Shown: one piece after another, positions 15,852 to 25,519 of the stretch
Layout: the number at the start of each line of letters is the position of its first letter
How positions within the stretch are numbered: position 1 is the first letter of the stretch
Made by a program: the position numbers and the translations under genes
The notes under the pieces: model-generated
Database searches by the model: none
Told to the model about the DNA's origin: nothing
The model's input: the letters and a program-made list of their open reading frames with translations, nothing else
Assembly (NCBI GenBank): GCA_937124525.1
Contig: CAKZLA010000402.1
Span: 1-27,900, forward strand
Length of the DNA stretch: 27,900 nt
Direction: 5' to 3'
DNA from: an uncultured Desulfobacterium sp.
GTDB lineage: Bacteria > Desulfobacterota > Desulfobacteria > Desulfobacterales > Desulfobacteraceae

Positions 15852-18503
15852 ATGGATCAAACATACACAAAAGCAAGGTTCTGGAAGTGCGCCCTACAAG
15901 TCAATCCATACAGTTACCTTGCCTATCGCGGACAGGTGCAGTCACAGACAGAAGAGGAATACAACCACCAGCTATTACAGGTTTGCAAGAAAGAAAATAT
16001 TAAAATTTTGGGAATTGCGGATCATGGCAATGTGGACGGGATTGATGCCATACGCACGGTCATGGAGCCCCATGGTATTATAGTGTTTCCCGGGTTTGAG
16101 ATTGCGACAACGGAAAAGGTTCATTTTGTCTGCCTGTTTTCCGAACAGACCACGAAAAATCAGCTGAACCGTTATCTGGGTGCCCTTGGCCTTACTGACC
16201 CTGAAAACGGGGTATGGCCGTCTAATCTCGGCGGAAATGATTTGTTAGATAAGATTGAAGAGCTTAAAGGCTTTTGCTATGCCGCCCACAGCACCGATGC
16301 CAGCGGCATTTTGAAACATAAATTGGTTCATGTATGGAAAAATGAGCGGCTCAGGGCGGCACAGATTCCCGGGAAACTTGACGATTTAAAAACGGAACAG
16401 AGCAATGGGTACCGCCTGATATTGGTAAATAAAACACCGGACTACAAACGGGAGACACCTGTTGCCATTCTCAATGCCAAAGATGTGGAAACCCCGGAAA
16501 CCTTAAAGAATCCCAAAGCCTCCTGTTTGATTAAAATGACCCAGCCAGGGTTTGAGGCATTCAAACTGGCGTTCCAGGACCCAGATTCCCGGGTGCATTT
16601 AAATTCTGATCTTTCAGAGACCTATTATTCCCGGATTGAATCCTTATCCATTACCGGCGGTTACCTGGACGGGGTGCAGATAGGGTTTTCGGAACACTTG
16701 AATTCGGTCATCGGCGGGAGAGGTACCGGGAAGTCCACTTTGATTGAATGTGTCCGGTATGCACTCCAATTGGAACCCATAGGTAAAAATGCAAAAAAAC
16801 AGTATCTTGAAATCATTAAAGAAAATATTGGGAAATCCAAAGCCCGCATTGAACTGGTCATCCGTTCCTCAAAAATGAACGGTAAACGCTACAGGGTTGC
16901 CCGCCGATATGGTGAAATGGCAAGCGTCAAGGATGAGGCTGGAAAGATTTCAAACTTTACGCCCGCAGAATTGTTGCCGGAAATAGAAATTTACGGGCAA
17001 AACGAAATTTATGAAATTGCCCAGGATGGTAATTCTCAGTTAAAACTGCTTTCCCGTTTTCTGAATACAGGTGGGGGAAATGAAAAAATCCAGGAGATTG
17101 TATCCCATCTATCCCAAAACAGGGAAAAGCTTATCAAAGCACTGGATGCTATTGCCTCCATTGAAGATGAACTGAGTCAATTGCCCAAACTCGAAGAGCA
17201 GGTTGACCAGTTCAAGACACTTGGAATTGAAGAAAAACTGGAGATACTGCCTTCTTTGGAAATAGAAAAAAGATTGGCTGGCAGGGTTCAAGACGAAGAA
17301 CTGCCATTGTTAAGCCAGGCAGTTGAACAGATCAAAGATGTCTTACCTGACACGGTTTTCTTAAGTGACAAGGCCCTGGAGAAACTGCCACATGCCGACG
17401 TCCTCAAACAGGTCAAAATCAAATTGGATGATCTGAAAACGAGTACAAAACAATTGATTGCCCAATGGCAGGAAGGCTTTGACAGGACCCAAACGGAAAT
17501 TGGTCAGTTGCTTGGAACCCTTTCCAATGACATCCTGAAAGAAGAAAATAAACTTGAAAAGCTATTTAAGGATCTACCCTCCAGTGAAGGAAAATCAGGC
17601 CGGGAAATAGGGATTGAATATCAACAATTGCTCCAACGTATTGCGAGGATAAAACCCAGGCAGACAGCCGCCCATAGCCAAAAAGCACTGGTTAAGGCTC
17701 TGAAAGAGAAAAGAGACGATTTGTTAAGTGAATTGTCAGCACACAGAAGTACCAGTTCCTCACAACTTGAGCGTTCTTTAAAACGGCTTAACAGGAAGCT
17801 GGATAAAAAATTAAGACTGACCGTAAAACCAGAGGCTGACAGGCAACCGCTCATGGACTATCTGTTAAACTGTAATCTGGAAAATGTCGGTGCCGGCAGA
17901 TTAAGGTGGATCAATACGGCAGAAGATTTCTCCCCTGTCAAGCTGGCTGCGTTGATAGAAAAGGGGGCTGGCGCACTTCAAGGGGTTGGCTGGGGCGTCA
18001 CGCCCACCGTGGCAGGAGCACTGGAAAAGATGAATCTCTCAAACGTTTTGGAGATGCAGGAGCTTGAACTGCCGGATATCATAGATATTGAATTGAATGT
18101 CTCCCATTTGGGAGAACCACGATACAGACCATTGCAGCGTCTTTCCACGGGTCAGCAATGCACGGCCATCCTTCACCTTTTACTTTTGCAGAACAAAGAC
18201 CCGTTGATCATGGACCAGCCTGAAGACAATTTGGACAACGCCTTTATCGCCGACCGGATTGTGGCAGAACTACGCAGTGCAAAAATCAACCGGCAGTTTG
18301 TTTTTGCCACCCATAATGCAAACATTCCGGTGTTTGGTGATGCAGAATGGATAGGCGTTTTTGAATCATCCGAAGGCCAGGCAAGCATGCCGGAAAGCGC
18401 CCAGGGAGCCATTGATGTTGATAATGTGAAGGGGATGGCCGCCGACATCCTGGAGGGTGGACGTACCGCATTTAACCAGAGAAAATTGAAATATGGATAT
18501 TGA
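15852..18503 (+). CDS. PHP-like domain plus SMC/RecN-type ATPase (TrlF-like)
   Basis: 883 residues. The N-terminal part (about 10-130) resembles a PHP phosphoesterase, with GIADHGNVDGID (Asp57-His58), FPGFEIAT and YAAHSTDASG. However, the first motif (normally HxH) reads ALQVNP, with Gln16 and Asn18, so metal binding may be altered. The rest is an SMC-like ATPase split by coiled coil: Walker A GGRGTGKST (288-296, Lys294), a long charged helical region (about 400-680), RLSTGQQCTAILHLLL as signature, MDQPEDNLDN as Walker B (Asp788), and FATHNANIPV as the H-loop. Such proteins are known from defence islands and are sometimes named TrlF-like. A CAGGAG site precedes ATG. A Schlafen-type ATP-binding gene follows after 8 bases, suggesting a two-gene module. 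Confidence 0.75.
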   Translation: MDQTYTKARFWKCALQVNPYSYLAYRGQVQSQTEEEYNHQLLQVCKKENIKILGIADHGNVDGIDAIRTVMEPHGIIVFPGFEIATTEKVHFVCLFSEQTTKNQLNRYLGALGLTDPENGVWPSNLGGNDLLDKIEELKGFCYAAHSTDASGILKHKLVHVWKNERLRAAQIPGKLDDLKTEQSNGYRLILVNKTPDYKRETPVAILNAKDVETPETLKNPKASCLIKMTQPGFEAFKLAFQDPDSRVHLNSDLSETYYSRIESLSITGGYLDGVQIGFSEHLNSVIGGRGTGKSTLIECVRYALQLEPIGKNAKKQYLEIIKENIGKSKARIELVIRSSKMNGKRYRVARRYGEMASVKDEAGKISNFTPAELLPEIEIYGQNEIYEIAQDGNSQLKLLSRFLNTGGGNEKIQEIVSHLSQNREKLIKALDAIASIEDELSQLPKLEEQVDQFKTLGIEEKLEILPSLEIEKRLAGRVQDEELPLLSQAVEQIKDVLPDTVFLSDKALEKLPHADVLKQVKIKLDDLKTSTKQLIAQWQEGFDRTQTEIGQLLGTLSNDILKEENKLEKLFKDLPSSEGKSGREIGIEYQQLLQRIARIKPRQTAAHSQKALVKALKEKRDDLLSELSAHRSTSSSQLERSLKRLNRKLDKKLRLTVKPEADRQPLMDYLLNCNLENVGAGRLRWINTAEDFSPVKLAALIEKGAGALQGVGWGVTPTVAGALEKMNLSNVLEMQELELPDIIDIELNVSHLGEPRYRPLQRLSTGQQCTAILHLLLLQNKDPLIMDQPEDNLDNAFIADRIVAELRSAKINRQFVFATHNANIPVFGDAEWIGVFESSEGQASMPESAQGAIDVDNVKGMAADILEGGRTAFNQRKLKYGY

Positions 18504-18511
18504 GGTGATGC

Positions 18512-19741
18512 ATGTTTAAAACAGAATTACTTGAGATTATTACCAACGGTGAAAGCTCCGGTATTGAATTTAAACGTGATGATATCCGCCCTGAGCAATT
18601 GGCCAAGGAGGTGGTTGCATTGGTTAATTTTCAAGGCGGCAGGATTATTCTTGGTGTGGAAGATGATGGAAAAATCTCTGGTCTTCAGCGTGACGACACA
18701 GAAGAATGGGTCATGAATGTAATTTCGGAAAAAGTCCACCCCGTTGTTCTGCCATTCTATGAACAGGTTAAAATGGATGATGGCGTGATTGTTGCCGTCT
18801 TAACCTTTCCCCAGGGCAATGCCAAGCCTTATGTTTTAAGGCACAAGGGTGAAGAAAAAGTATTCATACGGGTGGGGACGACTTCCCGCCTGGCCACCCG
18901 TGAACAGCAGATGCGCCTGTATGAAATAGGCGGCATGCTTCATACCGAAATGCTGCCTGTTCCCAGGACCTCATCAAAGAATCTTGATAGGGTCCGCATA
19001 GAAAATTATTTAAGGGATATTATCAATGATCCGGATATTCCGGATACAGAGGATAAATGGGAACACCGATTGGCAAACCTTGGACTTTTAACCGATCCCG
19101 GGGGCATGTGCACCATTGCTGGCATGGTGCTGTTCGGCAAGCGGCCCAGGCAATATTTAAAACAAAGCGGTCTCAGGGTACTTGCTTTCAACAGTACGCA
19201 AAAAGAATATAAAGCCGAGCTGGACACAATATTAGATGCTCCTTTTGTCGGAAGGTGGGATTTTGCCAAGGGTAGTAAACTGCTTATCGATGGAGGATTG
19301 ATTGAGAGCTTTCTTCAAAAAATAGAGCCTTTTATTTCCCAGGAAGCTAATGACATTGATGCAAACTTTCGGCGTGAGAAACAATATTCTTATCCTGCCG
19401 AAGCCATTAGAGAAGTTTTGGTCAATGCCATGGTTCACCGGGATTGGACACGATTTGTTGATATTGAAATTGGAATTTATTCAGATCGACTTGAAGTGAT
19501 AAGCCCGGGTAGCCTTCAAAATTCAATGACCATTGAAAAGATGATTGCGGGCCAGAGATATACCCGGAATACAATTATTATGGAGATCATGAGGGATTAC
19601 GGTTATGTGGATTTCAGGGGAATGGGAATAAGAACCAAAGTAATCCCTAAGATGTTGGAGTTTAACGGCACCGAACCTGTTTTCGAAGCAACGGAAGATT
19701 ACATAAAGGTCACGCTGTTAAACAAAGGAGAGACCGCATGA
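18512..19741 (+). CDS. Schlafen/AlbA-2 ATP-binding protein
   Basis: 409 residues. The N-terminal AlbA_2/Schlafen domain (about 1-130) shows ESSGIEFKRD (14-23) and LVNFQGGRIILGVEDDGKI (37-55), followed by FIRVGTTSRLATREQ. The C-terminal part resembles the GHKL-like segment of RecG-related ATP-binding proteins, with REVLVNAMVHRDW (300-312), DRLEVISPGSL and RGMGIRTKVIPKM. This family occurs widely in defence and regulatory loci; a DNA/RNA-linked role is likely but unproven. It lies 8 bases after the PHP-ATPase gene, and its stop overlaps the next start (ATGA at 19738). Confidence 0.8.
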   Translation: MFKTELLEIITNGESSGIEFKRDDIRPEQLAKEVVALVNFQGGRIILGVEDDGKISGLQRDDTEEWVMNVISEKVHPVVLPFYEQVKMDDGVIVAVLTFPQGNAKPYVLRHKGEEKVFIRVGTTSRLATREQQMRLYEIGGMLHTEMLPVPRTSSKNLDRVRIENYLRDIINDPDIPDTEDKWEHRLANLGLLTDPGGMCTIAGMVLFGKRPRQYLKQSGLRVLAFNSTQKEYKAELDTILDAPFVGRWDFAKGSKLLIDGGLIESFLQKIEPFISQEANDIDANFRREKQYSYPAEAIREVLVNAMVHRDWTRFVDIEIGIYSDRLEVISPGSLQNSMTIEKMIAGQRYTRNTIIMEIMRDYGYVDFRGMGIRTKVIPKMLEFNGTEPVFEATEDYIKVTLLNKGETA

Positions 19742-19788
19742 ATTTCAATGGGATGAATACCATCGAGAATGTGCTGTAGGATTACCTT
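19738..19788 (+). pseudogene. 17-codon stub of a probable restriction/helicase subunit
   Basis: The ATG overlaps the stop of the AlbA gene and reads MNFNGMNTIENVL, an amber codon (19777-19779), then DYL before TGA. The start resembles the N-terminus of type I restriction R subunits (MNxNExNTVE...), so an hsdR-like gene probably stood here. The reading frame ends exactly where the MITE-like element begins at 19789. The family call is tentative because so little remains. Confidence 0.35.
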
Positions 19789-19910
19789 TGATGAGCCTGC
19801 AAAAAGTCGGTGCATGAAATTCGCAATACTTCATGTGCCGTACAAACCCTTATATAACAACAAGATATCGCAGTTAAATAAGGAACCTCGGACTTTTTAC
19901 GAGTCCATCA
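19789..19910. mobile_element. 122-bp MITE-like element with imperfect terminal inverted repeats
   Basis: The left end TGATGAGCCTGCAAAAAGTC (19789-19808) and the right end, reverse-complemented TGATGGACTCGTAAAAAGTC (19891-19910), share TGATG and AAAAAGTC; 16 of 22 positions match over 19789-19810 and 19889-19910. The interior has no gene but holds CATGAA/TTCATG. I recall similar ends scattered through deltaproteobacterial genomes, but this needs a search. The rest of the gap up to sbcD (19911-19995) holds nothing recognisable apart from the GGAGG site. Confidence 0.5.
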
Positions 19911-19995
19911 TTTTTTAAGCAGATTAAAAAACAAGTCTGCCCGACACGCAATGTGGAAGCGGCATTCTGCAACTCATTTACAATAACGGAGGCCA

Positions 19996-21234
19996 ATGAA
20001 AATACTGCACACATCAGACTGGCATTTGGGGCGCTCCCTATACGGGCGAAAACGCTATGACGAGTTTTCAGAATTTCTGGATTGGTTGGCCAGGACCATC
20101 GAGGAAAAAGGCATTGATGCGCTGCTGGTCGCAGGAGATGTCTTTGATACCAGCACACCCAGCAACCGGGCCCAGGCGCTTTACTATCGCTTCCTCTGCC
20201 GGGTTTCAACCTCCTGCTGTCGCCATATTGTTGTCATTGCCGGGAACCATGACTCCCCTTCATTTTTGAATGCCCCCAAAGAACTGCTGCGGGCACTGAA
20301 TGTTTATGTGGTGGGTGCCATGACCGAATCCCTGGAAGACGAGGTGATTGTGCTCCATAACGGTAAACTGCCCGAGGCGATTGTCTGCGCGGTACCGTAT
20401 CTCCGGGACAGGGATATCCGCACGGTTACGCCCGGGGAAACCATTGACGACAAAAATGCCAAGCTCATTAAAGGGCTCAAGAGCCATTATGCCGATGTAT
20501 GTGCCATTGCGGAACATAAACAATCAGAATTTAAAAAAGCTGGTCATGACAGCATTCCCATCATTGCCATGGGCCATCTCTTTACCGCCGGGGGCAAGAC
20601 CGTTGACGGAGACGGCGTCCGGGAACTCTATGTCGGCTCCCTGGCCCATGTGGGTGAGGATGTCTTCCCCTCCTCCATCAATTATCTCGCGCTGGGGCAT
20701 TTGCATGTTCCTCAATCCGTTGACAGCACGGAGCACATTCGTTACAGCGGTTCACCCATACCCATGGGATATGGCGAGGCAACCCAGGACAAAAAGATAA
20801 TTTTTGTTGAATTTAACAATACCACCACGAATATCCAGGAAATTCAAGTGCCATGCTTCCAGCAATTGGTTCGCATAGTGGGCTCACTTGATGATATCCA
20901 TACAAAGGTGGAACAGCTCAAACTGATCAATAGCCGGGCATGGCTTGAAATTGAATATACGGGTCGCGATATCATTGGCAATTTACGGGAAACACTTGAT
21001 GGGGCTTTGGTTGATTCTGACATGGAAATTTGCCGGATCAAAAACAAGCGGGTTCTTGACCGCGTGATGCGTACCATAAAGGACAATGAAACCCTTGATG
21101 ATCTGGACACCGGAGATGTATTTACCCGCTGTCTGGAAACCTTTGATGTTCCCAAAGAAGATCGGGAGGAGCTGGCGGCATCCTATAATGAAATAATTCA
21201 ATCTCTCCATGAAGAAGACGTAAACGCAGAATAA
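19996..21234 (+). CDS. sbcD: SbcD/Mre11-type exonuclease subunit
   Basis: 412 residues of the calcineurin-like phosphoesterase fold. The five metal motifs are visible: DWHLGRSLYGR near the N-terminus, AGDVFDTSTPSNRAQ, AGNHDS, AMGHLF and LGHLH. With SbcC it forms the ATP-dependent nuclease that opens hairpins and processes blocked double-strand ends. Length is normal (E. coli 400). RBS GGAGG precedes ATG; the sbcC start lies 11 bases downstream. The pair is intact although next to a decayed defence island. Confidence 0.95.
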   Translation: MKILHTSDWHLGRSLYGRKRYDEFSEFLDWLARTIEEKGIDALLVAGDVFDTSTPSNRAQALYYRFLCRVSTSCCRHIVVIAGNHDSPSFLNAPKELLRALNVYVVGAMTESLEDEVIVLHNGKLPEAIVCAVPYLRDRDIRTVTPGETIDDKNAKLIKGLKSHYADVCAIAEHKQSEFKKAGHDSIPIIAMGHLFTAGGKTVDGDGVRELYVGSLAHVGEDVFPSSINYLALGHLHVPQSVDSTEHIRYSGSPIPMGYGEATQDKKIIFVEFNNTTTNIQEIQVPCFQQLVRIVGSLDDIHTKVEQLKLINSRAWLEIEYTGRDIIGNLRETLDGALVDSDMEICRIKNKRVLDRVMRTIKDNETLDDLDTGDVFTRCLETFDVPKEDREELAASYNEIIQSLHEEDVNAE

Positions 21235-21245
21235 AGGGGCTGATT

Positions 21246-24200
21246 ATGAAGATTCTTGAACTCAGATTTAAAAACCTCAACTCCCTCTATGGCCAATGGT
21301 TTATTGATTTTACAAACCCGGAGTATCTTTCCAACGGTATTTTTGCTCTGATCGGTCCCACCGGTGCGGGCAAGTCCACCATCCTTGATGCCGTTTGCCT
21401 GGCATTATACGGCGCAACGCCCCGTCTTGGAAAAATTACTAAGACCAGTAACGAAATAATGTCCCGCCAGACCGGCGAGTGCTATGCCGAAGTGATGTTT
21501 GAATCCCAGGCTGGCCGGTTTCGTTGCCATTGGGAACAGCGCCGTGCCCGTAAAAAAGCTGAAGGGAATTTACAAAGTCCCCGACATGACATTGCTGAGG
21601 CTGGACCAAATGGCAAGGTGATTGAGCACCAGTTAAGGCGGGTTCAGCATGCGGTGGAAGAAAAAACCGGCATGGATTTTGAGCGTTTCACCCGTTCCAT
21701 TCTGCTGGCCCAGGGTGGCTTTGATACCTTTTTGAAGGCCGATGTGGAACAAAAATCCAAGATACTTGAACAAATAACCGGTACAGAAATTTATTCGGAG
21801 ATCTCCCGGAGAGTCCATGAACGATTACGTGATGAGCGCGGAAAACTGCAACTGCTACAGGCCGAAACCTCCGGCATTGTAATTCTTGAACCAGATCAGG
21901 AAAAAGAGATCCAACAGGAGCTTGGGGCCAAACAAAAACAAGAAACTGAAATTGCCGCCAAATCAACTGAAACAGGAAAAGCCATGGCATGGTTAACCGG
22001 CATTGATGGGATAAAAAAAGAAATAACTGAACTCCTTGAAGAAGCAATCAGATTTCAGACCGACATGGAGAAATTCAAACCAAAACGTGAACAACTTGCC
22101 CGGGCACTCAAAGCAGCCACCTTGGATGGCGACTATGCAACACTGTTTGCGGTACGCAAACAGCAATCGGACGATCAAGCCTCATTGAATACAGAAAAAG
22201 AGAAACTCCCTGGGTTGGAAATATCTTCCAAGGACCAGGCTGAATCTCTAAAGGCTTCTGAACAACGAACACTCAAATCCAAGGAAGAGCTGAAAGCTGG
22301 GTCACCACTTATTCAGAAAGTCCGCTCCCTGGATCAAAACCTTAGCTTACAGGAAAAAACTATTTCGGAAGCTGAAGAAACTCTCAAAAAAGATGCAGCA
22401 AAAATCAATTCCGATAAACGGATCAGGCTCAAGGAACAAAAAAAGCGCACAAAGGCTGGAGAAAATCTGGAACTTGCCCAGGGTTATCTCAAGGAGCACT
22501 CACAGGATGAGTGGTTGATAAGTGGCTTTGCCGGAGTTGAAGAACAGCTGGGCCATTTGCTTTTTAAACAAAAAGAGATCGTTCAAAAAGAGGCTGAAGA
22601 AAAAAAAGCCCAAAAAGCTTTCAAACAGGCAACGCAAGAACAAAAGCGTTGCATAAAACAGTGCAGCGCCCGAAAACAGGAACTGGAGGATGCGGCAAAA
22701 AAATGTCGGCAAGGAAAGTATGCTCTACACGAGCTGCTGGGTGACCGACTACTACGTGAATATCAAACAGAAAAGGAAACCCTTCTTCGTGAAATGACAT
22801 TTCTGGCAAAAATCCTGGAGCTTGAAGACCATCGGGCTAAATTGGAAGATGGCAAACAGTGTCCACTCTGTGGGGCAAAAGATCATCCATTTGCAAAAGG
22901 AAATATTCCTGTACCAGATGAAACGGAAAAAAAGATCGAATCCCTCACAGAGCTGATAGAAAAAGCTGAAAAACAGAAAGCTGACATCAAAAAATTTGAA
23001 CAAGTTGAAAATACAGCCCACAAAAATCTGACCGAGAACGAAAAACTCGAAGCAGCGGCCGCCAATGATAAAAAAGCCGCCGAAAAAGCTCTTTCTGATC
23101 TGACGAACAGTCTTGATAAGGCCCGATGTGAATTTACGAATTCAAAACAGGCTGTATCCGCCAAACTTCAGCCGCTTGGCATTGAAACAATCCCGGATTC
23201 TGATGTCTCTTCCCTGCTTGAATCATTAAAGGAGCGTCTATCAACATGGCAGATACAGGTCAAAAAAAAGACAGACATTGAGAAACAAATTTCAGACATG
23301 AACAGTGAGTTGAAGCGCCTGGATGCGGTCATTGAAATGCAAACAAGTACCTTGGCTGAAAAACAACAAAACCTGGAGATCCTGAAAAACCAATATTCCA
23401 AAGGAACCAGTGAACGGCAGGAATTATACGGTGATAAAAAACCAGATGATGAAGAACTCCGTCTTAATAAGGCAATTGACCATGCCGAGCAGGCTGAAAA
23501 ACAGGCAAGGATACTTCATGATAAACTTCAGCAGAAATTGACAAGCAAAAAGACCACTGTTGATTCCCTGGGAAAACAAATTGTAAATAGGAGCACTGAA
23601 CTTGCAAAGCTGGAAACCGAATTTGGCACAGCGCTTCAATCTGTCGAGTTTTCAAATGAGAAACAATTTCTCCAAGCCAGGCTCACAGCAAAAGAAAGAG
23701 ATACCCTCACTGCAAGGGCAAAGGTGCTGGATGATGGGCAGACGGATCTCAAATCCAGACAAAAAGATCGTGAAAAACGTCTATCCACGGAAATAGCCAA
23801 AAAGGTAACGGATAAAACACTTGGGGAGCTTGAGCCACAATTCAAGGAGCTTGGGGAAACCTTGAAAGAACTAAGGGACACAATCGCCGGTTTTAACCAC
23901 AAGCTCAACGAAAATAAGGCCGCCAAAGAACGGATAAAGGAAAAACAGGCCTCCATCGACGGTCAGAAAAAGGAATGCCTTCGCTGGGAAAAACTGCACG
24001 GACTGATCGGGTCTGCTGATGGTAAAAAATACCGAAATTTCGCCCAGGGATTGACCTTTGAACTCATGGTATCCCATGCCAACCGTCAGCTTGCAAAGAT
24101 GACCGACCGTTACCTGCTCATCCGGGATAACGAGCAACCCCTGGAGCTGAATGTCGTGGACAATTATCAGGCCGGTGAAATACGATCAACCAGGAATCTG

Positions 24201-24509
24201 TCCGGCGGTGAAAGCTTTATTGTAAGCCTTACCCTGGCTTTGGGGCTTTCCAAGATGGCCAGTCGCAAGGTTCGCGTGGATTCCCTGTTTCTTGATGAAG
24301 GATTCGGTACCCTGGATGAAGAATCCTTGGAAACCGCGCTTGAGACATTATCCGGCCTCCACCAGGACGGTAAATTGATCGGAATCATCTCCCATGTCCC
24401 AGCATTGAAAGAAAGAATCAGCACACAGATCACCATAAAGCCTGTCTCCGGTGGAAAAAGTACACTTGCCGGTCCAGGATGCATTAAGGTTATCAAAAAA
24501 GAAGGTTGA
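21246..24509 (+). CDS. sbcC: SbcC/Rad50-type ATPase subunit
   Basis: 1087 residues, slightly longer than E. coli SbcC (1048). Walker A GPTGAGKST is at 37-45. Two long Lys/Glu-rich coiled-coil arms surround the zinc hook CPLCGAKDHP (Cys539, Cys542), through which two molecules dimerise. The C-terminal head has NLSGGESFIVSLTLALGLS (signature) and DSLFLDEGFGTLDEESLE (Walker B and D-loop), then ISHVPALKERI (H-loop). It works with SbcD on DNA ends and hairpins, and may limit long palindromes or phage DNA ends. The start follows AAGGGG. Confidence 0.95.
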   Translation: MKILELRFKNLNSLYGQWFIDFTNPEYLSNGIFALIGPTGAGKSTILDAVCLALYGATPRLGKITKTSNEIMSRQTGECYAEVMFESQAGRFRCHWEQRRARKKAEGNLQSPRHDIAEAGPNGKVIEHQLRRVQHAVEEKTGMDFERFTRSILLAQGGFDTFLKADVEQKSKILEQITGTEIYSEISRRVHERLRDERGKLQLLQAETSGIVILEPDQEKEIQQELGAKQKQETEIAAKSTETGKAMAWLTGIDGIKKEITELLEEAIRFQTDMEKFKPKREQLARALKAATLDGDYATLFAVRKQQSDDQASLNTEKEKLPGLEISSKDQAESLKASEQRTLKSKEELKAGSPLIQKVRSLDQNLSLQEKTISEAEETLKKDAAKINSDKRIRLKEQKKRTKAGENLELAQGYLKEHSQDEWLISGFAGVEEQLGHLLFKQKEIVQKEAEEKKAQKAFKQATQEQKRCIKQCSARKQELEDAAKKCRQGKYALHELLGDRLLREYQTEKETLLREMTFLAKILELEDHRAKLEDGKQCPLCGAKDHPFAKGNIPVPDETEKKIESLTELIEKAEKQKADIKKFEQVENTAHKNLTENEKLEAAAANDKKAAEKALSDLTNSLDKARCEFTNSKQAVSAKLQPLGIETIPDSDVSSLLESLKERLSTWQIQVKKKTDIEKQISDMNSELKRLDAVIEMQTSTLAEKQQNLEILKNQYSKGTSERQELYGDKKPDDEELRLNKAIDHAEQAEKQARILHDKLQQKLTSKKTTVDSLGKQIVNRSTELAKLETEFGTALQSVEFSNEKQFLQARLTAKERDTLTARAKVLDDGQTDLKSRQKDREKRLSTEIAKKVTDKTLGELEPQFKELGETLKELRDTIAGFNHKLNENKAAKERIKEKQASIDGQKKECLRWEKLHGLIGSADGKKYRNFAQGLTFELMVSHANRQLAKMTDRYLLIRDNEQPLELNVVDNYQAGEIRSTRNLSGGESFIVSLTLALGLSKMASRKVRVDSLFLDEGFGTLDEESLETALETLSGLHQDGKLIGIISHVPALKERISTQITIKPVSGGKSTLAGPGCIKVIKKEG

Positions 24510-24567
24510 TTAATTCAATGGATGGATGACCTGCTCAACAAAATGCTCTCCACTATTTAATTTTCTC

Positions 24568-24600
24568 TTAACACAATCATAACACAATCCTAATATAAGG
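24568..24600 (+). promoter_or_regulatory. Pho box (three 11-bp repeats) of pst operon
   Basis: Three consecutive 11-bp units, TTAACACAATC, ATAACACAATC and CTAATATAAGG, run in phase, the first two differing at one base. An 11-bp period with a CA-rich core is the PhoB recognition pattern. A -10-like TATAAT follows at 24605-24610, so PhoB would take the place of a -35 box. The gene served is pstS at 24677. Confidence 0.7.
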
Positions 24601-24604
24601 GTTA

Positions 24605-24610
24605 TATAAT
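24605..24610 (+). promoter_or_regulatory. Putative -10 element of pstS
   Basis: TATAAT lies 4 bases after the third Pho-box unit, about 66 bases upstream of the pstS start. No TTGACA-like -35 is seen, as expected for a PhoB-activated sigma-70 promoter. Confidence 0.55.
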
Positions 24611-24676
24611 CTTCATTAAGAATGGGTCTGGTGATATTCATGGGGATTCATATTTTATCAAAAATGGAGAACAAAA

Positions 24677-25492
24677 ATGAAGAAAATGATTAAGGGATTA
24701 CTTCTGGTTTCTGTTTCGTTAGTGATGGCATCATCACAGCTCTTTGCAGGAGAACTGGTGATGAAAGGTTCCACCACCGTACTTCCCATTGCACAAAAGG
24801 CCGCCGAGGCTTATATGGCGGAACATCCCGATGTAAAAATTTCCCTCTCCGGGGGCGGTTCCGGCAACGGTATCAAGGCCATCATTGACGGCACCGCAGA
24901 CATTGGAAATGCCTCACGGTTCATCAAACAAAAAGAAGTTGACCTGGCTGGAACAAAAGGGGTTTATCCCGTTCCTTTCAGGGTTGCCCTGGATGCCATT
25001 GTCCCTGTGGTAAATAGTGGAAACACAATTTCAAATCTCACCATGTCCCAGTTAAAGGACATCTATCTGGGTAAAATAAAAAACTGGAAAGAGCTGGGGG
25101 GAACCCCGGGCACCATCGTTGTGATTTCCCGTGACAGCTCTTCGGGCACCTTTGGGGTATGGAAGGATTTAATCATGAAAAAAGAGCGGGTGATTCCCAG
25201 TGCGCTAACTGTTCCTTCCAATGGGGGCGTGGTTCAAGCCGTTGCTAAAACACCCGGTGCCATTGGATACATTGGCCTGGGGTATATCACAGAAGAAATC
25301 AATGCCGTGGATGTGGATGGTGTGGCCGGGTCTGAAGAGAACACCCTGAACGGGTCCTTCCCCATATCAAGAGGTCTTTTTATGTTCACAAAGGGATGGC
25401 CCAAGGGAGATACCATGGGCTTTATCTCTTTTATCCTTTCCAAAAAAGGTCAAGAACTGGTTAAAGCCGCAGGTTCCATTCCTCTGTTTTAA
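24677..25492 (+). CDS. pstS: Phosphate-binding periplasmic protein
   Basis: 271 residues with a Sec signal peptide (Lys-rich start, hydrophobic core, likely cleavage after LFA near residue 25). The mature protein begins with KGSTTVLPIAQKAAEAYM and has SGGGSGNGIKAIIDGTADIGNASR and ISRDSSSGTFGVW, the phosphate-binding loops of the short PstS type. It delivers phosphate to PstCA. A GGAG site precedes the ATG, a Pho box precedes the gene, and an unusually long 326-base gap with hairpins separates it from pstC. Confidence 0.93.
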   Translation: MKKMIKGLLLVSVSLVMASSQLFAGELVMKGSTTVLPIAQKAAEAYMAEHPDVKISLSGGGSGNGIKAIIDGTADIGNASRFIKQKEVDLAGTKGVYPVPFRVALDAIVPVVNSGNTISNLTMSQLKDIYLGKIKNWKELGGTPGTIVVISRDSSSGTFGVWKDLIMKKERVIPSALTVPSNGGVVQAVAKTPGAIGYIGLGYITEEINAVDVDGVAGSEENTLNGSFPISRGLFMFTKGWPKGDTMGFISFILSKKGQELVKAAGSIPLF

Positions 25493-25519
25493 TCCATGTT
25501 CATGTTAATTTTCAGGTAT

